A stretch of DNA of 64,000 nucleotides from Patiria miniata (taxonomy: Eukaryota; Echinodermata; Asteroidea; Valvatida; Asterinidae): the NCBI RefSeq assembly GCF_015706575.1, contig NW_024037064.1:1859427-1923426 (forward strand). The letters are read 5' to 3'. A program made the position numbers and the translations under genes. Each line of letters opens with the position of its first letter. Position 1 is the first letter of the stretch. The notes below the pieces were generated by a model, which worked only from the letters and a program-made list of their open reading frames with translations, was not told the DNA's origin and did not search any database. Below are positions 54,201 to 64,000 of this stretch, in pieces.

Positions 54201-57200
54201 TCCACCACTCATGCAGCAAATGTTGTCCATCATTTTGAAATCAATGATGCTCTGCCATCCGTGACCGAAGAGATGTCAATAAGATATCACTAAAAAGCAA
54301 ATGAACTACCCCTAAAGATGGGCCACTTTGACATTTTTGAAGATCCTAACCTTTACATATTAGCCCATCGTTTTTCGAAATACCATTTTCTTGATGCATC
54401 CTGTTCATATGCATTGCAACCGTTAACTGACTTAAATTGTGTTCCAGATGAATTTTGTTTGTTCCGTTCTTCTTTCAACTCAAACATATTCTGAATCCAC
54501 ACCGCTCCCCATTAATGGATCTTTTTCTCACTCTTCAACAGCGAACAACTTTATTTACCGTGTGGAACGTCATCCCACCTCATGAATGGACTCCACCGTG
54601 ACTACGCTTCTTGAGAGGTTGATATTAGCAGTGTTTTCAGCAGACTCTAAGGCCTGGATCTCGATTGGATTGAGCGCTTGAACACTTGAACACTTGACCC
54701 GAGTTGACGACCCCAAGGCCTTGACCCAATGGTGCGGACCCACGGAATTGGCCTGAGTCTTTGGCCCACGGCCATGCTCCGAGTATGTGGCGGTTTGACG
54801 GATGCCGTCACACGGACTGGCCCGAGTCATCGACCATGCCTTGACCCGAGGTGCCAAGCTACGGACTTGACCGGAGCCGTCGACCCGCGGCCTTGTGCAA
54901 CTTGAACACTTGAACACTTGACCCGAGTTGATGTCCCCAAGGCCTTGACCCAATGGTGCGGACCGACGGAATTGGCCTGAGTCTTTAGCCAACGGCCATG
55001 CTCCGTGGAGGTGGCGGCCCACGGCCTTGCGCCGGGGTGTCGTCCTATGGACTGGCCCGAGTCATCGACCATGCCTTGACCCGAGGTGCCAAGCTACGGA
55101 CTTGACCAGAGCCGTCAACCCGCGGCCTTGTGCAACTTGAACACTTGAACACTTGACCCGAGTTGATGACCCCAAGGCCTTGACCCAATGGTGCGGACCG
55201 ACGGAATTGGCCTGAGTCTTTAGCCAACGGCCATGCTCCGTGGAGGTGGCGGCCCACGGAATTGGCCCGAGTCGGCGGCCCACGGCAAACTCCCGAGGTG
55301 CCGGCCCCCGGAACGGGCCCGAGTCGTCCATCGGCTCACGGCCTTTCGCCGGGGTGTCGTCCCACGGACTTGCTCGAGTCGTCGGCCCACGGCCTTGCGC
55401 CGGGGTGTCGTCCTACGGACTGGCCCGAGTCATCGACCATGCCTTGACCCGAGGTGCCGAGCTACGGACTTGACCAGAGCCGTCAACCCGCGGCCTTGTG
55501 ACCACTACCGTGAATGCTCTTTGGAATTCTTGTGGTGAGTTTTATTTTAGAAACAAAAAGAGACCTGTATATGAAGAAATATGATTCCTCGGGTGGTATT
55601 TTAACCCCCTCCACCCCACCCCCCCCCCCCCCCCCCCGGCAAAATATACATTGCTTGATCTCCTATTAAAATATGAATTCTAAAGTCTAACTTAAAGTAC
55701 TCATTCTCAAATTGAAACTTTTCAATTTGAAAATTTCAGTAAAAACTGATTGTGCATGTCTTTGAAATGTCAGTATGAAATGGTGTGATGTGCGTAATAA
55801 ATAGATTCTGACAATTGATCAATGAAAACATAAGAAAATGTTCAGATGAATTGACTGCATGCAGCGACATTTGTGCATGTGACGGTATTTATGTTTTTCA
55901 GCCTCACTATTTAACCCTCTACAGGATGTATTTAAAAAAAAAAAAACCCAGGCAGGTACAATGACCAAGACGTTAAAGTTGCTCCATCTTAAAGGGTAGT
56001 CCATAACCTTTGCATTGACACCATATCTGCATCTCATCAGTCAGGGATGACCAAGCACGAGTGATTTCACAACAAAGGCCAACAAAGCCCAGGGGTGCGA
56101 AATCTCAGCTTTAAAGCTGATTTCAGCTTTTTTGGTTTTGGATTTCAGCTTTTTTCCCTCTCGTGCTGTGTACAAAAGTATAGGAGATTTCCAAAGTTCA
56201 GGTTTTTTTTTACACCTTTTTCAGCTTTTTTCAGCTATTTTTATCAGTGGTCACTCACACCCCTGAAAGCCCTGTTTGCAAGTTTACATGTAAGTTCACA
56301 TGTCAGTGGTGAGATGAACCCACGTTAAAGCAACAACATCTCCAATGTACCTCTTTTCAATGCACATTGCACATCAACGGCACTTTCTTTGGACAGCTGA
56401 GAGTCCACCACTCATGCAGCAAATGTTGTCCATCATTTTGAAATCAATGATGCTCTGCCATCCGTGACCGAAGAGATGTCAATAAGATATCACTAAAAAG
56501 CAAATGAACTACCCCTAAAGATGGGCCACTTTGACATTTTTGAAGATCCTAACCTTTACATATTAGCCCATCGTTTTTCGAAATACCATTTTCTTGATGC
56601 ATCCTGTTCATATGCATTGCAACCGTTAACTGACTTAAATTGTGTTCCAGATGAATTTTGTTTGTTCCGTTCTTCTTTCAACTCAAACATATTCTGAATC
56701 CACACCGCTCCCCATTAATGGATCTTTTTCTCACTCTTCAACAGCGAACAACTTTATTTACCGTGTGGAACGTCATCCCACCTCATGAATGGACTCCACC
56801 GTGACTACGCTTCTTGAGAGGTTGATATTAGCAGTGTTTTCAGCAGACTCTAAGGCCTGGATCTCGATTGGATTGAGCGCTTGAACACTTGAACACTTGA
56901 CCCGAGTTGACGACCCCAAGGCCTTGACCCAATGGTGCGGACCCACGGAATTGGCCTGAGTCTTTGGCCCACGGCCATGCTCCGAGTATGTGGCGGTTTG
57001 ACGGATGCCGTCACACGGACTGGCCCGAGTCATCGACCATGCCTTGACCCGAGGTGCCAAGCTACGGACTTGACCGGAGCCGTCGACCCGCGGCCTTGTG
57101 CAACTTGAACACTTGAACACTTGACCCGAGTTGATGTCCCCAAGGCCTTGACCCAATGGTGCGGACCGACGGAATTGGCCTGAGTCTTTAGCCAACGGCC

Positions 57201-60200
57201 ATGCTCCGTGGAGGTGGCGGCCCACGGCCTTGCGCCGGGGTGTCGTCCTATGGACTGGCCCGAGTCATCGACCATGCCTTGACCCGAGGTGCCAAGCTAC
57301 GGACTTGACCAGAGCCGTCAACCCGCGGCCTTGTGCAACTTGAACACTTGAACACTTGACCCGAGTTGATGACCCCAAGGCCTTGACCCAATGGTGCGGA
57401 CCGACGGAATTGGCCTGAGTCTTTAGCCAACGGCCATGCTCCGTGGAGGTGGCGGCCCACGGAATTGGCCCGAGTCGGCGGCCCACGGCAAACTCCCGAG
57501 GTGCCGGCCCCCGGAACGGGCCCGAGTCGTCCATCGGCTCACGGCCTTTCGCCGGGGTGTCGTCCCACGGACTTGCTCGAGTCGTCGGCCCACGGCCTTG
57601 CGCCGGGGTGTCGTCCTACGGACTGGCCCGAGTCATCGACCATGCCTTGACCCGAGGTGCCGAGCTACGGACTTGACCAGAGCCGTCAACCCGCGGCCTT
57701 GTGACCACTACCGTGAATGCTCTTTGGAATTCTTGTGGTGAGTTTTATTTTAGAAACAAAAAGAGACCTGTATATGAAGAAATATGATTCCTCGGGTGGT
57801 ATTTTAACCCCCTCCACCCCCCCCACCCCCCCCCCCCCCCCCGGCAAAATATACATTGCTTGATCTCCTATTAAAATATGAATTCTAAAGTCTAACTTAA
57901 AGTACTCATTCTCAAATTGAAACTTTTCAATTTGAAAATTTCAGTAAAAACTGATTGTGCATGTCTTTGAAATGTCAGTATGAAATGGTGTGATGTGCGT
58001 AATAAATAGATTCTGACAATTGATCAATGAAAACATAAGAAAATGTTCAGATGAATTGACTGCATGCAGCGACATTTGTGCATGTGACGGTATTTATGTT
58101 TTTCAGCCTCACTATTTAACCCTCTACAGGATGTATTTAAAAAAAAAAAAACCCAGGCAGGTACAATGACCAAGACGTTAAAGTTGCTCCATCTTAAAGG
58201 GTAGTCCATAACCTTTGCATTGACACCATATCTGCATCTCATCAGTCAGGGATGACCAAGCACGAGTGATTTCACAACAAAGGCCAACAAAGCCCAGGGG
58301 TGCGAAATCTCAGCTTTAAAGCTGATTTCAGCTTTTTTGGTTTTGGATTTCAGCTTTTTTCCCTCTCGTGCTGTGTACAAAAGTATAGGAGATTTCCAAA
58401 GTTCAGGGTTTTTTTTTACACCTTTTTCAGCTTTTTTCAGCTATTTTTATCAGTGGTCACTCACACCCCTGAAAGCCCTGTTTGCAAGTTTACATGTAAG
58501 TTCACATGTCAGTGGTGAGATGAACCCACGTTAAAGCAACAACATCTCCAATGTACCTCTTTTCAATGCACATTGCACATCAACGGCACTTTCTTTGGAC
58601 AGCTGAGAGTCCACCACTCATGCAGCAAATGTTGTCCATCATTTTGAAATCAATGATGCTCTGCCATCCGTGACCGAAGAGATGTCAATAAGATATCACT
58701 AAAAAGCAAATGAACTACCCCTAAAGATGGGCCACTTTGACATTTTTGAAGATCCTAACCTTTACATATTAGCCCATCGTTTTTCGAAATACCATTTTCT
58801 TGATGCATCCTGTTCATATGCATTGCAACCGTTAACTGACTTAAATTGTGTTCCAGATGAATTTTGTTTGTTCCGTTCTTCTTTCAACTCAAACATATTC
58901 TGAATCCACACCGCTCCCCATTAATGGATCTTTTTCTCACTCTTCAACAGCGAACAACTTTATTTACCGTGTGGAACGTCATCCCACCTCATGAATGGAC
59001 TCCACCGTGACTACGCTTCTTGAGAGGTTGATATTAGCAGTGTTTTCAGCAGACTCTAAGGCCTGGATCTCGATTGGATTGAGCGCTTGAACACTTGAAC
59101 ACTTGACCCGAGTTGACGACCCCAAGGCCTTGACCCAATGGTGCGGACCCACGGAATTGGCCTGAGTCTTTGGCCCACGGCCATGCTCCGAGTATGTGGC
59201 GGTTTGACGGATGCCGTCACACGGACTGGCCCGAGTCATCGACCATGCCTTGACCCGAGGTGCCAAGCTACGGACTTGACCGGAGCCGTCGACCCGCGGC
59301 CTTGTGCAACTTGAACACTTGAACACTTGACCCGAGTTGATGTCCCCAAGGCCTTGACCCAATGGTGCGGACCGACGGAATTGGCCTGAGTCTTTAGCCA
59401 ACGGCCATGCTCCGTGGAGGTGGCGGCCCACGGCCTTGCGCCGGGGTGTCGTCCTATGGACTGGCCCGAGTCATCGACCATGCCTTGACCCGAGGTGCCA
59501 AGCTACGGACTTGACCAGAGCCGTCAACCCGCGGCCTTGTGCAACTTGAACACTTGAACACTTGACCCGAGTTGATGACCCCAAGGCCTTGACCCAATGG
59601 TGCGGACCGACGGAATTGGCCTGAGTCTTTAGCCAACGGCCATGCTCCGTGGAGGTGGCGGCCCACGGAATTGGCCCGAGTCGGCGGCCCACGGCAAACT
59701 CCCGAGGTGCCGGCCCCCGGAACGGGCCCGAGTCGTCCATCGGCTCACGGCCTTTCGCCGGGGTGTCGTCCCACGGACTTGCTCGAGTCGTCGGCCCACG
59801 GCCTTGCGCCGGGGTGTCGTCCTACGGACTGGCCCGAGTCATCGACCATGCCTTGACCCGAGGTGCCGAGCTACGGACTTGACCAGAGCCGTCAACCCGC
59901 GGCCTTGTGACCACTACCGTGAATGCTCTTTGGAATTCTTGTGGTGAGTTTTATTTTAGAAACAAAAAGAGACCTGTATATGAAGAAATATGATTCCTCG
60001 GGTGGTATTTTAACCCCCTCCACCCCACCCCCACCCCCCCCCCCCCCCCGGCAAAATATACATTGCTTGATCTCCTATTAAAATATGAATTCTAAAGTCT
60101 AACTTAAAGTACTCATTCTCAAATTGAAACTTTTCAATTTGAAAATTTCAGTAAAAACTGATTGTGCATGTCTTTGAAATGTCAGTATGAAATGGTGTGA

Positions 60201-63200
60201 TGTGCGTAATAAATAGATTCTGACAATTGATCAATGAAAACATAAGAAAATGTTCAGATGAATTGACTGCATGCAGCGACATTTGTGCATGTGACGGTAT
60301 TTATGTTTTTCAGCCTCACTATTTAACCCTCTACAGGATGTATTTAAAAAAAAAAAAACCCAGGCAGGTACAATGACCAAGACGTTAAAGTTGCTCCATC
60401 TTAAAGGGTAGTCCATAACCTTTGCATTGACACCATATCTGCATCTCATCAGTCAGGGATGACCAAGCACGAGTGATTTCACAACAAAGGCCAACAAAGC
60501 CCAGGGGTGCGAAATCTCAGCTTTAAAGCTGATTTCAGCTTTTTTGGTTTTGGATTTCAGCTTTTTTCCCTCTCGTGCTGTGTACAAAAGTATAGGAGAT
60601 TTCCAAAGTTCAGGGTTTTTTTTTACACCTTTTTCAGCTTTTTTCAGCTATTTTTATCAGTGGTCACTCACACCCCTGAAAGCCCTGTTTGCAAGTTTAC
60701 ATGTAAGTTCACATGTCAGTGGTGAGATGAACCCACGTTAAAGCAACAACATCTCCAATGTACCTCTTTTCAATGCACATTGCACATCAACGGCACTTTC
60801 TTTGGACAGCTGAGAGTCCACCACTCATGCAGCAAATGTTGTCCATCATTTTGAAATCAATGATGCTCTGCCATCCGTGACCGAAGAGATGTCAATAAGA
60901 TATCACTAAAAAGCAAATGAACTACCCCTAAAGATGGGCCACTTTGACATTTTTGAAGATCCTAACCTTTACATATTAGCCCATCGTTTTTCGAAATACC
61001 ATTTTCTTGATGCATCCTGTTCATATGCATTGCAACCGTTAACTGACTTAAATTGTGTTCCAGATGAATTTTGTTTGTTCCGTTCTTCTTTCAACTCAAA
61101 CATATTCTGAATCCACACCGCTCCCCATTAATGGATCTTTTTCTCACTCTTCAACAGCGAACAACTTTATTTACCGTGTGGAACGTCATCCCACCTCATG
61201 AATGGACTCCACCGTGACTACGCTTCTTGAGAGGTTGATATTAGCAGTGTTTTCAGCAGACTCTAAGGCCTGGATCTCGATTGGATTGAGCGCTTGAACA
61301 CTTGAACACTTGACCCGAGTTGACGACCCCAAGGCCTTGACCCAATGGTGCGGACCCACGGAATTGGCCTGAGTCTTTGGCCCACGGCCATGCTCCGAGT
61401 ATGTGGCGGTTTGACGGATGCCGTCACACGGACTGGCCCGAGTCATCGACCATGCCTTGACCCGAGGTGCCAAGCTACGGACTTGACCGGAGCCGTCGAC
61501 CCGCGGCCTTGTGCAACTTGAACACTTGAACACTTGACCCGAGTTGATGTCCCCAAGGCCTTGACCCAATGGTGCGGACCGACGGAATTGGCCTGAGTCT
61601 TTAGCCAACGGCCATGCTCCGTGGAGGTGGCGGCCCACGGCCTTGCGCCGGGGTGTCGTCCTATGGACTGGCCCGAGTCATCGACCATGCCTTGACCCGA
61701 GGTGCCAAGCTACGGACTTGACCAGAGCCGTCAACCCGCGGCCTTGTGCAACTTGAACACTTGAACACTTGACCCGAGTTGATGACCCCAAGGCCTTGAC
61801 CCAATGGTGCGGACCGACGGAATTGGCCTGAGTCTTTAGCCAACGGCCATGCTCCGTGGAGGTGGCGGCCCACGGAATTGGCCCGAGTCGGCGGCCCACG
61901 GCAAACTCCCGAGGTGCCGGCCCCCGGAACGGGCCCGAGTCGTCCATCGGCTCACGGCCTTTCGCCGGGGTGTCGTCCCACGGACTTGCTCGAGTCGTCG
62001 GCCCACGGCCTTGCGCCGGGGTGTCGTCCTACGGACTGGCCCGAGTCATCGACCATGCCTTGACCCGAGGTGCCGAGCTACGGACTTGACCAGAGCCGTC
62101 AACCCGCGGCCTTGTGACCACTACCGTGAATGCTCTTTGGAATTCTTGTGGTGAGTTTTATTTTAGAAACAAAAAGAGACCTGTATATGAAGAAATATGA
62201 TTCCTCGGGTGGTATTTTAACCCCCTCCACCCCACCCCCCCCCCCCCCCCCCGGCAAAATATACATTGCTTGATCTCCTATTAAAATATGAATTCTAAAG
62301 TCTAACTTAAAGTACTCATTCTCAAATTGAAACTTTTCAATTTGAAAATTTCAGTAAAAACTGATTGTGCATGTCTTTGAAATGTCAGTATGAAATGGTG
62401 TGATGTGCGTAATAAATAGATTCTGACAATTGATCAATGAAAACATAAGAAAATGTTCAGATGAATTGACTGCATGCAGCGACATTTGTGCATGTGACGG
62501 TATTTATGTTTTTCAGCCTCACTATTTAACCCTCTACAGGATGTATTTAAAAAAAAAAAACCCAGGCAGGTACAATGACCAAGACGTTAAAGTTGCTCCA
62601 TCTTAAAGGGTAGTCCATAACCTTTGCATTGACACCATATCTGCATCTCATCAGTCAGGGATGACCAAGCACGAGTGATTTCACAACAAAGGCCAACAAA
62701 GCCCAGGGGTGCGAAATCTCAGCTTTAAAGCTGATTTCAGCTTTTTTGGTTTTGGATTTCAGCTTTTTTCCCTCTCGTGCTGTGTACAAAAGTATAGGAG
62801 ATTTCCAAAGTTCAGGGTTTTTTTTACACCTTTTTCAGCTTTTTTCAGCTATTTTTATCAGTGGTCACTCACACCCCTGAAAGCCCTGTTTGCAAGTTTA
62901 CATGTAAGTTCACATGTCAGTGGTGAGATGAACCCACGTTAAAGCAACAACATCTCCAATGTACCTCTTTTCAATGCACATTGCACATCAACGGCACTTT
63001 CTTTGGACAGCTGAGAGTCCACCACTCATGCAGCAAATGTTGTCCATCATTTTGAAATCAATGATGCTCTGCCATCCGTGACCGAAGAGATGTCAATAAG
63101 ATATCACTAAAAAGCAAATGAACTACCCCTAAAGATGGGCCACTTTGACATTTTTGAAGATCCTAACCTTTACATATTAGCCCATCGTTTTTCGAAATAC

Positions 63201-64000
63201 CATTTTCTTGATGCATCCTGTTCATATGCATTGCAACCGTTAACTGACTTAAATTGTGTTCCAGATGAATTTTGTTTGTTCCGTTCTTCTTTCAACTCAA
63301 ACATATTCTGAATCCACACCGCTCCCCATTAATGGATCTTTTTCTCACTCTTCAACAGCGAACAACTTTATTTACCGTGTGGAACGTCATCCCACCTCAT
63401 GAATGGACTCCACCGTGACTACGCTTCTTGAGAGGTTGATATTAGCAGTGTTTTCAGCAGACTCTAAGGCCTGGATCTCGATTGGATTGAGCGCTTGAAC
63501 ACTTGAACACTTGACCCGAGTTGACGACCCCAAGGCCTTGACCCAATGGTGCGGACCCACGGAATTGGCCTGAGTCTTTGGCCCACGGCCATGCTCCGAG
63601 TATGTGGCGGTTTGACGGATGCCGTCACACGGACTGGCCCGAGTCATCGACCATGCCTTGACCCGAGGTGCCAAGCTACGGACTTGACCGGAGCCGTCGA
63701 CCCGCGGCCTTGTGCAACTTGAACACTTGAACACTTGACCCGAGTTGATGTCCCCAAGGCCTTGACCCAATGGTGCGGACCGACGGAATTGGCCTGAGTC
63801 TTTAGCCAACGGCCATGCTCCGTGGAGGTGGCGGCCCACGGCCTTGCGCCGGGGTGTCGTCCTATGGACTGGCCCGAGTCATCGACCATGCCTTGACCCG
63901 AGGTGCCAAGCTACGGACTTGACCAGAGCCGTCAACCCGCGGCCTTGTGCAACTTGAACACTTGAACACTTGACCCGAGTTGATGACCCCAAGGCCTTGA

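Larger units (their letters stand above)
42500..64000. repeat. Macrosatellite array, ~2,205 bp unit, ten units, continuing past the window
   Basis: Using CAGTAAAAACTGATTGTGCA as anchor, units start at 42500, 44706, 46921, 49122, 51324, 53533, 55737, 57942, 60149 and 62352, with the last cut at 64000. Unit lengths are 2201-2215 bp, and much of the difference is in one poly-C tract and in A or T runs. Units 4-10 are almost identical; units 1-3 carry extra one- to few-base changes. Each unit has an AT-rich part with repeated TTTCAGC and a GC-rich nested-repeat block. It is not rDNA, histone or a recognised gene cluster. Confidence 0.97.

Noticed and set aside
42500..64000. Ribosomal DNA or histone gene cluster
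   Set aside because: The unit has no rRNA-like conserved core, no 5S-like promoter and no histone-like frame.

Overview
This window is eukaryotic, almost certainly metazoan, subtelomeric or otherwise repeat-dominated DNA. The reasons are a canonical TTAGGG tract, DIRS-type and LINE retrotransposons, DNA-transposon-like inverted-repeat elements, microsatellites, and the absence of long conserved host ORFs. A marine invertebrate with a vertebrate-type telomere repeat would fit, but the species cannot be fixed from the sequence. No intact host gene is recognised. Every recognisable protein fragment belongs to a decayed retroelement.

Left contig (1-36567). Positions 1-4072 and 10917-13997 belong to one complex repeat array. 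In it, TTGATG-rich microsatellite alternates with a non-coding body of about 1-1.7 kb (called Repeat A here), which carries several conserved hairpins, CRE-type TGACGTCA palindromes and a CTCF-like motif. A nearly complete DIRS element (4073-10916) is inserted in this array without a target-site duplication, and a paralogous empty site survives at 11551-11574. It has left and right inverted terminal repeats, the internal complementary region diagnostic of DIRS, and decayed gag, RT/RNase H and tyrosine recombinase. Another Repeat A copy carries a 1,011 bp non-autonomous TA-target transposon (12938-13948). Positions 13999-16860 are a degenerate tandem array of a palindromic unit of about 130 bp, with a 698 bp foldback element and a 188 bp inverted-repeat insert inside it. 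Two LINE fragments follow (about 17300-20045). Positions 20160-24430 are AT-rich with no recognised gene, apart from a long hairpin and two weak exon candidates. A second, 3'-truncated DIRS copy (25130-31180) contains an antisense LINE insertion with a 7 bp target duplication. The contig then runs through 194 uninterrupted copies of a 23 bp TAGGG-containing satellite straight into TTAGGG repeats, and stops at a gap of exactly 500 N.

Right contig (37068-64000). About 5.4 kb of unrecognised, mostly unique DNA holds a split arm of the same foldback family. It is followed by a macrosatellite of about 2,205 bp, with ten units starting at 42500 and running off the window. Each unit contains a GC-rich nested-repeat block of about 820 bp and a length-variable poly-C tract.

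The most notable features are the 23 bp satellite passing directly into telomeric DNA at a scaffold gap (a probable true chromosome end placed internally, or an interstitial telomere), the homogeneous 2.2 kb array beyond the gap, the DIRS insertion with its preserved empty site, and hairpins in Repeat A that could switch between two folds and show compensatory changes.
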